The notes under the pieces are model-generated. The model was not told where the DNA came from. It did no database searches and was given only the letters and a program-made list of their open reading frames with translations. This document shows, one piece after another, positions 33,020 to 43,575 of a stretch of 64,000 bases of DNA (position 1 is the first letter of the stretch; each line of letters starts with the position of its first letter). Source of the stretch: Diadophis punctatus similis (taxonomy: Eukaryota > Chordata > Lepidosauria > Squamata > Dipsadidae); contig JALIGW010000016.1 in the NCBI GenBank assembly GCA_023053685.1, forward strand, positions 12,406,280 through 12,470,279, given 5' to 3'. Both the position numbers and the translations under genes were made by a program.

Positions 33020-33250
33020 TCCCCACCCATTTGCACTACTCAGATGACCCTGAAGACACAGATAAACCTCCAAGTGGCCTCAATGACTCTCTAAAGGAAT
33101 GCAAATCACCAGCTGTCTGCAAGGAGTATAAATCCTTCCATGCCCCACCATCCAGTCAGATCTGAAGAAGCTTCTTGGATGAGAAGTGAAACATCTTAAA
33201 AAAAAACCAAGAAAGTCCAGTTGCCTCTTGAAAATGCACCTTTGGGATTG
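33020..33250 (+). repeat. Retroelement-terminus-like repeat with hammerhead-like core
   Basis: The segment ends with CTGAAGAA (33172-33179), a hairpin GCTTCT/AGAAGT, then GAAAC (33188-33192), followed by AAGAAAGTCCAGTTGCCTCT. The same module is at 51600-51845. I think it is a Penelope-like or retrozyme-type terminus, based on its resemblance to fish repeats with GGATGAGAGGCGAAAC words. Confidence 0.5.
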
Positions 33251-33348
33251 AATAATTTTGTTTTTTGTTTAACAGACTATTTTGCAATGGTTGCAAACTT
33301 AATCTTCTATAAACTTAGAGGAGGGAGACACATCTTTATAGCTTCAAT

Positions 33349-33669
33349 CAGAGGTGGGTTCCTGCCGGTGCGGTTAATAGCTGTTGTTCGGCGCAGAGCC
33401 GAAGACGCTGCTGCCGTTCGCGGCGCGGGAGCTTTCCCCGGGCGCTTTCCCTGCCCGCATGGACGCTGACAATTGCGTTCTGCCCTCTGCGCATGTGCAA
33501 AGCGTTCCGCATGTGTAGAGGGCAAAAGAACGCAATTGTCGGCATCCATGCGGGCGGGGAAAGCGCCCGGGGAAAGCTCCCGCGCCACGAACTGCAGCAG
33601 CATCTTCGGCTCTGCGCCGAACAACAGCTATTAACCACACCGGCAAAAACAGGCAGGAACCCACCTCTG
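33349..33669. mobile_element. Long palindromic hAT MITE
   Basis: 321 bp, TSD GCTTCAAT (33341-33348) and GCTTCACT (33670-33677). Nearly the whole element folds on itself: for example GCTGTTGTTCGGCGCAGAGC on the left and GCTCTGCGCCGAACAACAGC on the right. Centre near GCGCATGTGCAAAGCG. Open frames exist on both strands because of this symmetry, not because it codes. Confidence 0.92.
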
Positions 33670-33677
33670 GCTTCACT

Positions 33678-34118
33678 GAATGTTTACTAAAGATGGAGAA
33701 GTGGATGAAGAAATTTTAAGAAGTGCAAAGGTGGGTAGAAAGAAAATGAGTATGTCCTTGTTGAGAAGAAGGTTGGTTGAGAAGAAAATTAGTTGTATAT
33801 AACAGAATGCTTGTACTTAATTTTGTTATGTGGGAGTGAAAGTTGGATATGTCAGAAGTAATAAAAAGGCGAGGTGAATGTAGCTGGAACTTGTGTGAAC
33901 GCAAGAGAAAATTAATGGTCTCTGAATGAATGTGGGCTGAGTAAAAATTGAATTATCAATATGAAAGAAGGATGAGATAGAATAAATAAAAATTGACTCT
34001 TCAAGCAACTTTATGAAGATAGAGTGAGAGGGAAGATGGAAGGAAAGGACCAGCTGCTGAATCCTCACAGAAAGAAGTGGAACATTTAAAGAACAAAAGG
34101 CAGTGAATGGATGAATCA
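33678..34118. other. Unassigned non-coding sequence
   Basis: Nothing recognised. Confidence 0.35.
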
Positions 34119-34126
34119 GTATAGGC

Positions 34127-34272
34127 CAGGGGTAGGCAAGCTATGGTTCTTTGAGGACCTGTGGACTTCAACTCCCAGAATTCCTGAGCTAGCCATGCAT
34201 GCATGGCTGGCTCAGGAATTCTGGGAGTTGAAGTCCACAGGTCCTCAAAGAACCATAGCTTGCCCACCCCTG
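34127..34272. mobile_element. Palindromic hAT MITE, second copy
   Basis: 146 bp from CAGGGGTAGGCAAGCT to AGCTTGCCCACCCCTG, self-complementary, sharing GTGGACTTCAACTCCCAGAA with 6110-6238. Perfect TSD GTATAGGC (34119-34126 and 34273-34280). Confidence 0.93.
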
Positions 34273-34275
34273 GTA

Positions 34276-34535
34276 TAGGCAATCCTTGATTTACGACCAC
34301 AATTGACCCCAAAATTTCTGTTGCTAACAGAGACAGGGGGGAATCACATGACCTCGCGACGCTGCAACCATCATAAATATGAGTTCGTTGCCAAGAGACC
34401 CAAATTTTGATCACCTGACCATGCTGCCATGGTTGTAAATGTGAAAAAGGTCGTAAGTCACTTTTTCCAGTGATGTCGTAACTTTGAACGGTCCCTATAT
34501 GAACTATGGTAAATTGAGGATCATCTATATATGGA
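34276..34535 (+). repeat. CTCGACTTAC-type repeat
   Basis: GGCAATCCTTGATTTACGAC start, ATTTTGATCACCTGACCATG middle, and TCGTAACTTTGAACGGTCCC end. The palindromic MITE is inserted at its left edge. Confidence 0.75.
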
Positions 34536-34721
34536 CATGGAGGAAGGATGACTGCACCATAAAAAGATATGCAAAGATACTGTGCTCGGTCTTGGTTTTA
34601 ATTAGATTTAGCTATGATTTTCTTATTTTATGCATTTCTTTTGGTTTATTATTTCTCACATTTCTGTACTCTGCATAATGCTGTTTATCATAAAAGGAAA
34701 TACATACACATGCACATACAT

Positions 34722-35549
34722 CAGGGGTGTCAAACTCGATTTCATTGAGGGCCGCATCAGGTTTGTGTTTGACCTTGGGGGAGGGGAGGGGTGTGTGGTC
34801 AGGGTAGGCGTGGCCAGCTCAACGGCACTTGTGTCAGGGGCACCTGTGGTGGCCAAGTGCTAAGACAGGACTTCCTACCGACCCTCCCTGTTATGTTCTG
34901 ATTAGAGCTGGAGGTTTTCACTCAGGTCCAGCAATACTGAAGGGAACATGCTGGACCCTCATTGGTTATTTCAAAATGGTTTAGTTACAATTGTTACTGT
35001 CAGCTCCTATAAATAGGAGCCCTCTCTGAACGTGCTTTGCTGGTTGTACATCTATTGCAATAAAGAGCTGTTTGTCAAAGTCAGTCTCCTGTGCTGAATC
35101 CACTATCTAACACTCCCTTCCTTTCATTATAATCTCCCTCCCTCCCTCCCTCCTTCCTTCCTTCCTTCTTTTTCCTTCCCTCTTCATTCTCCTTTCTTCT
35201 TCCTTCCCCTCTTTCCTTATTTTACCTTCCTTCCCCTCTTTCCTTATTTTTCCTTCCTTGCTCTCTTCCCATCTTTCTTACTTTTTCTTTGTTTTTCCTC
35301 TTTCCCTTTTTCTTTTCCTGTCCCTTCTTGCATGCTCAAATGCAAAAGGGGAAACATTTCTCCTTTTGTTTTGTTTTTAGTTTGTTGCAGCCCCTCCGGG
35401 CCCCATTTTTGGTCGCAACGGCTCCTTTTTTTTTGCTAGCAGAGGCACTGCGGGCTGGTCCTTTGCTGTTTCCAGGGCGGCCCCGTGGGCCAAATCTAAG
35501 CACCCTGTGGGTTGGATTCGGGCCATGGACCTTGAGTTTGACATCTCTG
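34722..35549 (+). mobile_element. hAT MITE, CAGGGGTGTCAAAC family, split by LTR
   Basis: It starts CAGGGGTGTCAAACTCGATT and ends GAGTTTGACATCTCTG, with TSD ACATACAT (34714-34721) and ATATACAT (35550-35557), one mismatch. A solo LTR is inserted at 34889, and a pyrimidine tract follows it (35118-35320). Confidence 0.9.
34889..35112 (+). mobile_element. Solo LTR
   Basis: 224 bp beginning TGTTATG and ending TCTAACA (TG...CA with TGTTA/TAACA inverted ends), with a 5-bp TSD CTCCC on each side (34884-34888 and 35113-35117). Internal signals are in proper order: reverse CCAAT near 34960, TATAAATA at 35008-35015, AATAAA at 35059-35064. No internal coding region remains, so it arose by LTR-LTR recombination. 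Short size and 5-bp TSD fit Gypsy-type or other LTR retrotransposons. Confidence 0.88.
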
Positions 35550-35557
35550 ATATACAT

Positions 35558-36530
35558 CAATGAGCCCAATGACTCCTGAATACTACTTTTTTTGCTTCTG
35601 ATTGTCCCACTGCTTACTAATGTCTTATTCCTGTTGCCAACACATTTTAATACACTGATATTCAACCACAGGTTTACAAGTGACATAGGAAGAATTCTTG
35701 ATTTTTTGGGGGAGTTTCCTGTAATATCCAGTTTCACCTTGGCGATGTAGACAGCCTGAAATAAAGGGGGATATTGCAAAATATAGTCATCATACCACTT
35801 TGTACTAAAGAAGACATCCTAATGGGTGATGTTTTATAGCTAATGACAGTGGAATTTTGCACTAAGAATATAGAAAAAGAATTGAGTTATTGCATGTTAT
35901 GACTGGCAAAATGAGTAAAGTGGCATCTCTTTTCGGCTAATATTACAAGAGGAATTCTGAGTCTACATTTAGCAAAAAGGGGGAAAATGTATCCTTTCCT
36001 GTTTATTGCCAGAAATATTAGGATTGCAAAAGGCATTCATTACTACTTGCAAACAATCTATTGATTATATGTCTCCAGGCCTTAGAAGCTATGATTGATC
36101 CTTCTGGGGGCTTTTAAACCTTAGTAATCAGTTCAGAAGTCCTGATGGTCAACAGAACTGACAGTTTTCATAGGACATGCCTTCTTGTTGTCAAAAAAGG
36201 GAAATTTCCCTGAATACAGGAGAACAGAGATGAAATTGGATGCCATCGCTTTTTTTAAAAAAAGTACAGATAGAAACAGATTAAAGCGATATCATTTTTG
36301 GACCAACATAGAAAGTATCCAGCACTCCACGTATTATTTTTAATCAAGTGTTTATGTTAAAAAGTAAACATTCCCTTGAGTCCAGTTCATTTCTGGTGAC
36401 TATATTGACATATCCATGTCATTTTGTAGCAACAATACTGTATATAAATGTCACTGCCTTCTTCTGAGACACTTTTTAAATTTCCTATTTATTTTTATTT
36501 ATTAATTTGTCAAATTTATATAGTTCCCTG
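35558..36530. other. Unassigned non-coding sequence
   Basis: No gene or recognised repeat. Confidence 0.35.
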
Positions 36531-36534
36531 TAGC

Positions 36535-36897
36535 CTTCGGGAGATGCTGGCCGGGGGCGGGAGGCTTCTAACCACCGTGCGAAGGTTGCCGGGCTGCCTT
36601 CTGTCCCCCCCATCTCCACAGCCTTCAGGAGATGCTGGCCCAGCAGGGAGGGAGGGTAGGCTAGTGCAAATGCTTATCTGTGTGTAGGCAGGAGGAGGCA
36701 GTTCTGTGGATGCATGTGGCGAAGGCGAGGCAGGGCGAGCATGCGCAGAAGCAAAAACCAGCAAAAAATAGGGGGAGAAAAGCCAAAAACAAGATGGCGA
36801 TGTGTGTGGGGGGGTACGGCTCCGGCCCCCTCCCTGTCACAGGCTGCCACCAGTTGTGGGGGAGGGGGGGTTTCGCGTCTCCCACACCCTTCCCTCC
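36535..36897 (+). mobile_element. GC-rich hAT MITE part
   Basis: GC-rich sequence with GAGCATGCGCAGAAGC and AACAAGATGGCGATGTGTG words typical of the CAG(A/G)GGTGGG family interior. An internal duplication shows as CCTTCGGGAGATGCTGGCC and CCTTCAGGAGATGCTGGCC. Termini are not identified. Confidence 0.4.
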
Positions 36898-37820
36898 TGT
36901 CACAGGTTTATTCGTTTGATATGTCTTGGTAGTGTTTTTGTTTAATTTTCCTTTTATATCTCCCTGACCAAGGGTTGCACCCCCTGTTTCACTTTTCTCT
37001 CTCTTTAGAGGCTTGCTTCTTCTTTTGGAATATCTCTAAGCTCTGCAGGATTGTTTAAGATTTGCTTTATGTGAGGAATAGACAGACGTTGACATGTTTC
37101 TTTAACAAACTAGAAAAAAGTTTATTTAAATACAACTTCTCAGTAATTGTCAAGTGAATTTGTTACAGCCACCAACTCTTTAATTCTTTCTTTTTCTTTT
37201 TCCTTCCTCTCTGAGACTCTTTGCTTTCCTGGCTAAATCTAAGCAAATCTCATTCTTCTTTGTTCCTAGACCTATAGATAAGAGCACGTTTCACCGATTA
37301 TCTCTATCCACAGATTATTCAATATATATCAATCACTCTTGTTCCCTGACCCTGGCACCTGCTTCCCACAGAACTGCCTAAGGCCTAACTTCTCTATAAA
37401 TCTTCCCTCTTTTGGAAGTCACACACAGGCTCCTCAGCTCTTCTCACTAATACAGACAGAGAGCTTTCTTCTAGCTCTTCTTACTAAATCCTTCCCTACT
37501 GGAAGTTACCACATAACAGAGAGCTTCCCTCCTTTGGCAATTACCTCATAACTTAACAAAGAGCCCCACTTCTCTCTCAGCCGGGCCTTTTATAGTTCCT
37601 GGCCCTGCTATCTATGCTCCTATTGGCTGTCTCTTATGATGTCATCTATCCCCCCTCCCTTCTGGAGCACTGGGATAAACACCTCCCCTTTCTACTTACC
37701 ATGCATTTTAAAGCTGTTTGGCTATATACTTACTTGTTTAAACAGTTCCTTTTAACAACCTTATAACTTTATACAATAACTTACTATTTTACACTCAGTA
37801 CCTGTATACGGGCACCACAC
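36898..37820 (-). mobile_element. Possible minus-strand LTR
   Basis: On the minus strand a CCAAT box (AGCCAATAGG, 37628-37619) is followed by CTATAAAAGG (37595-37586), and about 460 nt later by AAATAAAC near 37120. The segment starts TGTGGTGCCC and could end CCTGTGACA, giving TG...CA ends. I found no TSD, so the boundaries and the class are tentative. The plus strand contains repeated CTTCCCTAC/TTCCCTCC-GGAAGTTACC type segments. Confidence 0.4.
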
Positions 37821-37824
37821 GATG

Positions 37825-38038
37825 CATGCGCAGTGCCGAAAACTCAGCTTCTGCGCATGCACAGAAGAAAAAAACCCTGGAAAAAAATAATAAAAAAAAA
37901 TCTTTTTTTTTTAAAAAAAGATGGCGGCGCCCACAGACCGGCACTGACTGAACCGGTTCCATGACATCATCATGACATCACCAGCGGTTTGCTACCAGTT
38001 CAGGCAAACCTGTCCGAACCAAGAGGAACCCACCTCTG
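37825..38038 (+). mobile_element. hAT MITE right part
   Basis: GCTTCTGCGCATGCACAGAA, a poly-A stretch, AAAGATGGCGGCGCCC, and the end AGAGGAACCCACCTCTG. The left end is lost or lies beyond the neighbouring LTR-like segment. Confidence 0.6.
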
Positions 38039-38385
38039 TTTTGCTGCTGTCAAGACATGTAATATCAAATATATATTCCCTTTATCATATTTTTCTGGTA
38101 TTATGCCTAACCGAAATAGTTCTGGCTTATAGTCTATATGCTGTCTTTTCTAACCACGTATGCATTTTCGTCCATTTTTTTTTGCTTTTGGGCACATCCA
38201 CCACATGTGATAGTATGTGCCCAATATTTGATTACATTTCAAACATTTGGTGGACATGTTTTTAAACATTTTGGCTGATCTCGCTGGTGGCAAATGCCAC
38301 CTATAAAATTAGTTGAAAATTTGCAACTCAGATGATCAGCAATAGGTTTATTTCTGTGGAATGCTCCTTTGCAGAGAACACAGGA
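38039..38385. other. Unassigned non-coding sequence
   Basis: Nothing recognised. Confidence 0.35.
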
Positions 38386-38453
38386 TAACAGAGTTGGAGG
38401 GGACCTTGGAGGTCATCTAGTCCAATCCCCCACTTGAGCAGGAAACCCTGTAC
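38386..38453 (-). mobile_element. CR1 LINE 3' end, before hAT insertion
   Basis: It reads AGAGTTGGAGGGGACCTTGG and stops at CCCTGTAC, where the hAT element at 38454 begins. The CR1 resumes at 39406. Confidence 0.88.
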
Positions 38454-38631
38454 CAGAGTTCCCCAACCTTTTTGGCTTTGTGGACCAGCAGGGGGGGGAG
38501 AGGGGAAGTGGGCAGCAAGCACACATGTAAACCTGCAGCTCCATTTGCAGACCTGCCGCTCACCCAAATAGTGTGCGTGCACATGCTCGCCAGCTGCTCC
38601 CACAAGTGGGGATGTGTATGTGCACGCAGAG

Positions 38632-38634
38632 GAT

Positions 38635-38665
<31 letters not shown>

Positions 38666-38760
38666 TGGTTTCTTATATGCCGCCCCACTCCCGAGGGACT
38701 CAGGGCGGCTTAACTGGGCTGACCTCTGTTTCCGCAGCCCAGTTGCAAAGAGCTCATGGC
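38632..38760 (-). mobile_element. (ATTT)n plus L2-type tail, reverse
   Basis: About nine ATTT units, then TTCTTATATGCCGCCCCACTC and GAGGGACTCAGGGCGGCTTA, the reverse of the GGCGGCATATAAG tail of L2-type LINEs. It is nested in the outer hAT. Confidence 0.65.
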
Positions 38761-38778
38761 CCACAAGTGGACTGCGTC

Positions 38779-39376
38779 CAGAGGTGGGTTCCTTCCAGGG
38801 GTGAAATCATCCCGGTTCGCTCTTACCTGTCAGTCGCCGCAGAGCCTTTGGAGCTGGTGGCGTTCGCAGCACGGGGCTGCCCCCACCCGCTTACCCCGCC
38901 CGCCTGGACGCCACCATATGAGTTCTTTTGCCCTCTGCGCATGCGCAAAGTGTTCTGCATGCACAGAGGGCAAAAGAACGCAAATGGCGGTGTCCAGGCG
39001 GGCAGGGGAAGCGGGCAGGGGCAGCCCCGCACCGTGAACACCACCAGCTCCAAAGGCTCCGCGGCGACCGACAGGTAAGAGCGAACCGGGAGGATTTCAC
39101 CCCTGGTTCCTCCCGGTTCGGACCAGTTGTATGGAACAGATAGTAACTTGGCGGCCTGGGTCACTAGAACCGGCAGCTACCCAGGCCTGTCTCACTCCCG
39201 AACTGGCTCTCTCGGCGATGCTGTAGGTGCTGCCATCTTGTTTTTTGCTTCTGCGCACGCGCAGAAGCTGATTTTTTTGCACTGCACATGTGCATGCATG
39301 TGTGCAAAGTGTCCACGCGCCTGCGTGGTGCATCAAAGAGCGAACCAGCAGTGAGGTAAGCCAGAACCCATCCCTG
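38779..39376 (+). mobile_element. hAT MITE, CAGAGGTGGGTTCC, middle layer
   Basis: It starts CAGAGGTGGGTTCCTTC, is cut at 38796, resumes GGTTCCTCCCGGTTCGG and ends CAGAACCCATCCCTG. Flanks ACTGCGTC and ACTGCAGC match 6 of 8. Confidence 0.75.
38796..39105. mobile_element. Palindromic hAT MITE, inner layer
   Basis: 310 bp from CAGGGGTGAAATCATCCC to GGATTTCACCCCTG, self-complementary throughout (CGCTCTTACCTGTCAGTCGC left, GCGACCGACAGGTAAGAGCG right). TSD GTTCCTTC (38788-38795) and GTTCCTCC (39106-39113), one mismatch. Confidence 0.9.
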
Positions 39377-39405
39377 ACTGCAGCCTAGAGATTGGGGAAC
39401 CCCTG

Positions 39406-39770
39406 CCCTATACCACTTCACACAGGTGGCTGTTGGCTGTCCAATCTCTTCTTAAAAGCCTCGAGTGTTGGAGCACCCATAACTTCTGAAGGCAAGGCAT
39501 TCCATGGTTAATTGTTCTCATCATTAGGAAATTTCTCCTTAGTTCTAGGTTGCTTCCTTCCTAGATTACTTTCCATCCATTGTTTCTTGTCCTGTCTTCT
39601 GGTGCTTTGGAAAATAGGTTAACCCCTTCATTTTTGTGGCAGCCCATCAAATATTGGAACACTGCTATCATGTCACCCCTGGTCCTTCTTTTCACTAGTC
39701 TAGACATACTCAATTCCAGAGGTATGTCTAGCTTTCAAAGTAGTTTGGGAAATAACAAGGTCAGTTGTTG
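39406..39770 (-). mobile_element. CR1 LINE, after hAT insertion
   Basis: It continues CACTTCACACAGGTGGCTGT, then CCATCCATTGTTTCTTGTCC and ATCATGTCACCCCTGGTCC, the reverse of CR1 ORF2 C-terminal coding sequence, with stops. Confidence 0.88.
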
Positions 39771-40690
39771 AAAGACAAGAAAAAGTAAAACAAAAGTGCT
39801 GTGGACTAGCACATATTCTTTGCAGAGCTAAAACAGTCCTATGGGATCTCAGCCATAATAAACAAGTTAAAACACACTTAATAAACGGAAAAGAAATATG
39901 TGGTCAGAAATAAATCACTGTCCCATTCAAACAATGATAAAGTTAACAGCCCCTTATTCAAGACACTGGGAAAAAGAAAACATTACTGATCTCTCTATTC
40001 ATTACATAAACAAGGAAAGATGTGCCAGTTGAAGACAAAGTGCCCCTGGCTTAAATTCTTATCTCTGCTATACAAATTATTTGTTCATGATACATTGTGT
40101 AGCAAAGGACAATGCACTTCTGCAATTAAAACAAATGTGTAGGCATTTATTGGTTCACATGAAGGAATCAATTACTGTGCTACGGTGGCAAAAACAGAAG
40201 AGCATACTTGCACCTACTAAATCACAAACAAGTAATGAACTGAAAACTGAAGTTTACAGAAGAGTCAGCCAAAGTATCTGGCAAAATGAAGGAAGCATCA
40301 TTATCTGGAAACAATTAGTTGAGACATAATAGAGACAAGTCATAAATCTAGAAGGCCCAAGGTGATATAACACAATCTAATTGGCATCAAAGACTGTGGA
40401 AAAAAAATGGGAATGAGACATAACAGAGCTAGGGAAGATTTTCAACAACAGATGGAGATATATTCTGGTATAAAAATGGTATGATGGCTGCTTGTTTTGA
40501 CTTCAGCAGAAGGTGACTCAGTATACGCAACGGAGAACATAAAAGGAACCATCTGGAGCATACCAAGGATTTAAATACTCCAGCATTTAGATTACTAGAT
40601 ACATCTTGGAAAATCACAAACACACAAATAAGTGTATCAGGGCAACACTCCTTTTCCACTGTTATTCTCTCACATTTGGGGAATGTCATT
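39771..40690. other. Unassigned non-coding sequence
   Basis: An 82-codon frame at 40081-40329 (start MFMIHCVAKDNALL) could be an old retroelement relic, but I recognise no motif. Confidence 0.3.
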
Positions 40691-40696
40691 TTAACC

Positions 40697-40925
40697 TACA
40701 AGTAGGCCTCATTTAGTGGAGACCTCATTTACCAACCATTTGCAGTTATGATGATGGTGAAAAAGTAATTTTACAATCAGTCCCAGTTAAAGCAAAGGAA
40801 AACTGAAGTAAGATGGTAAGCAAAATCATGGTTTTATCTTAGTGACAACTTTACTTAACAAGAAATTGCTGGTCCCAACTGCTGTCACTAAATGAGCACC
40901 ATCTGTAAGTGCACACAGATGGTGA
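40697..40925 (+). repeat. CTCGACTTAC-type repeat, old copy
   Basis: It contains CAACTTTACTTAACAAGAA and a TAAATGAGCACCATCTGTA end, diverged from the family consensus. Confidence 0.5.
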
Positions 40926-41039
40926 TTTATATAAAAATTACATAAATTTAATGGTTGTTTTGACAAAAACAAGCTACCAAAATTATTGCTGATCAGGACT
41001 TTTAACTAAATAGACAAAGGCTAAGAAGGCAAACTCCAT

Positions 41040-41465
41040 ATTTGGAACATAGAATAACAGAGTTCAAGCAGGAGACCAAATGCACAAATGGCTATCCAGT
41101 CTCTTCTTAAAAACTTCCAGTGACCTATAACTTCCAGAGATAAGCCATGCCACTGATTAATTGTTCTCACTGGCAGGAAATTTCTCCTTAGTTCTCAGGT
41201 TCTTTGGAGAATAGGTCAATCCCTTCTTCCCTGCTATAGCCCCTCAAGTACTGGAAGACTGCTATCATATCACCCCTAGATTTTGTCTTTGTTAGACTAG
41301 ATATACCCAATTCCCTCAATCATTCATCATATGATTTAGCCTCCAGGTTCTTTATCATCTTTGTTGCGCTTCTCTACCCTCTTTCTAGGGTCTCAATATT
41401 GTTTTTGTATCATGGTGACCAGAATTGGATGCAGGATTTCAAGAGTGGTCTTAGCAGAGCAGTGT
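41040..41465 (-). mobile_element. CR1 LINE fragment, old
   Basis: CACTGGCAGGAAATTTCTCC, TGCTATCATATCACCCCTAG and CATGGTGACCAGAATTGGAT are reverse CR1 landmarks. It is missing the typical GGAAGGGACC segment at the left. Confidence 0.8.
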
Positions 41466-41521
41466 AAAGTGGTATTTTCACTTCACATGTTAAAACTATA
41501 CCTCTGTTGATGCAACTAGGA

Positions 41522-42049
41522 CCGTGATGGCGAACCTATGGCACGTGTGCCACAGGTGGCACGCAGAGCCCTCTCTGCGGGCACGCGAGCTGTCACCCAG
41601 CTCAGTTCCACAACGCATGCGCATGCGCCTCCTGCAAGCCAGCTGATTTTCAGCTATCTGCCGCGCATGCACAGAGGGTGGGGCGCATGCTGGAAATGCA
41701 CATGCATGTGTGGGGGGCTAGGAGGTCATGCACATATGCGTGGGGGGCGGGGGAGTGCAGGGGGTTGCGGCACCCCCCTGTGGCCCATTTTTGGTCCCAG
41801 GAGGCTGCAGGGAGGCCTGCTAGGCCCAAAATGGGGCATGGGGGGTGTGGCGTCCCCCCCGTGGCCCATTTTTGATCCCAGGAGGCTGCAGGGAGGCCTG
41901 CTAGGCCCAAAATGGGGTGGAGGAAGCGCACACATGTGTGTGGGGAGTGTGGGGGAGTCACGCATGCATGCGCAGGGGGGCGGGGGGTATCGCACGCACA
42001 TTGCATTATGTGTGCTGGCACACGATGATAAAAAAATTATCCATCACTG
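41522..42049 (+). mobile_element. hAT MITE, CAGTGATGGCGAACC family
   Basis: It starts CCGTGATGGCGAACCTATGG and ends TTATCCATCACTG, TSD AACTAGGA (41514-41521) and ACCTAGGA (42050-42057). The interior carries a direct duplication: GTGGCCCATTTTTGGTCCC (from 41779) and GTGGCCCATTTTTGATCCC (from 41862), each followed by AGGAGGCTGCAGGGAGGCCT. The unit is about 83 bp. Confidence 0.9.
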
Positions 42050-42057
42050 ACCTAGGA

Positions 42058-42700
42058 CCATATTAGCATTTTGGGTAGCTGGCTCATACTTTAGTGGTGG
42101 TCTATTAGGACACGTAGATCCCTCTCACAGATATCTCTCTTTGGTGAAAGATGCTGGCTGATTAATCCTCAGGAAAGATTCTGGAATGTGTTTGGCCTGA
42201 CTTGTATGAGTATACGGAAGAGCAGATTTAAACAAGATTGCAGCTTCTGTTCTGTGAATTCAGAACACTGTCACCTGAAAAGGGGTTCTCTACAGTGATT
42301 TTGCTCCTACAACCTTGCACAGCTCACACACAATCAGCATGCTAATTTAAAAAGTGTAAGGTAGCTGCTGGAATTAACTTTTCTAAAATTTCAGGAGGAA
42401 AATGTTACAAGCTGAAGCGAACCAGATTGGAATATCAAAGAACTTTCTCTCTCCATCTACACCATTAATAAGCCCAATTTACCATGAATAAGCTGCGTAT
42501 TCAGCTTTTCCACTGGGTGATTCCTCAGTGCGCTTCTACCTAGACTGATTTTAGTAGGAGTTAAGAATCCATGAACTAGAGTAAATTCATTTCGTTCAAT
42601 TGTCCATTTTTGTCCCGATATTTTTAAATCTATGATTCAGAGCAAGTAGGATAGGTACTTACTTTTTAAAATGTACCATACTATCAAGGAGTTTCTTTCC
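42058..42700. other. Unassigned non-coding sequence
   Basis: Nothing recognised. Confidence 0.35.
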
Positions 42701-42708
42701 AAATAGAG

Positions 42709-43567
42709 CAGGGGTGTCCAACTCAAGGCCCGGGGGCCGGATCTGGCCCACAGGGGTGCTTAAATCTGGCCCCTGGGGACACCCTAGAACAGTGATGGCG
42801 AACCTATGGCACCGGTGCCACAGGTGGCACGCGGAGCCATATCTGCCGGCACGCAAGCCGTTGCCCTAGCTCAGCTCCAGTGCACATGTGTGTGCCCACC
42901 AGCTGATTTTTGGCTCAAGTGGAGACTCTGGGAGAGCGATTTCGGCCTCCGGAGGGCCTCCAGGGTGGTGGGGGGGAGCGTTTTCACCCTCCCCAAGTTC
43001 CAAGAAAGCCTCTGGAGCCTGGGGAGGGCAAAAAACGGGCCTACTGGTCCCACTGGAAGTCGGGAAATGGGGGTGTGGGGGGGTCATGCACGCATGCGCA
43101 GGGGGGTGGGGCAAGTGGGGGGCTTTGAATTATGGGTGTGGGCATGCACGCACATGCGATAGCGCATGCGCGCACTATTTCGGCACCCGAGGGAAAAAAG
43201 GTTCGCCATCACTGTCCTAGAAACAAGAAAGGAGTGGCCCATGGTGCCTCTGCCAGAGAAAACAGAGCTCCATTTTCGCTGGCAGAGGGTTGCAGGAGGC
43301 TGTTGCGGCCGAAAATGAAACTTGCGAGGGCCGCGTGTGGCTCTCCTGGACTCCATTTTTGCTAGCAGAGGGTTACAGGAGGCTGTCGCAGTCGAAAACG
43401 GAGCTCAGGATCCCATTTTCATTGGCAGAGTACTTGGGCCACCACAGGCGCTCCCGACACAAGTGACGTCGAGCTGGCCACACCCATCCTGACCACGCCC
43501 ACCCCGGCCTCCGAGGTCAAACACAACCCTGATGCGGCCCTCAATGAAATCGAGTTTGACACCCCTG
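42709..43567 (+). mobile_element. hAT MITE, CAGGGGTGTCCAAC family, outer
   Basis: It starts CAGGGGTGTCCAACTCAAGG and ends GAGTTTGACACCCCTG, TSD AAATAGAG (42701-42708) and GAATAGAG (43568-43575). The right part has a twice-repeated TTTTCGCTGGCAGAGGGTTGC-like unit. A second hAT element interrupts it at 42790. Confidence 0.9.
42790..43214 (+). mobile_element. hAT MITE, CAGTGATGGCGAACC family, inner
   Basis: It starts CAGTGATGGCGAACCTATGG and ends GGTTCGCCATCACTG, TSD CCCTAGAA (42782-42789) and TCCTAGAA (43215-43222). It is of the same family as 41522-42049 but with a different interior. Confidence 0.92.
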
Positions 43568-43575
43568 GAATAGAG

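Larger units (their letters stand above)
38454..39405 (+). mobile_element. hAT MITE, CAGAGTTCCCCAACC, outer layer
   Basis: It starts CAGAGTTCCCCAACCTTTTT and ends GATTGGGGAACCCCTG, with TSD CCCTGTAC (38446-38453) and CCCTATAC (39406-39413), one mismatch. It contains (ATTT)n plus an L2-type tail and two further hAT elements. Confidence 0.88.

Noticed and set aside
33307..33690. Frames of about 100 codons on both strands at a GC-rich spot
   Set aside because: They mirror each other because the MITE is palindromic. There are no splice sites and no known domain.
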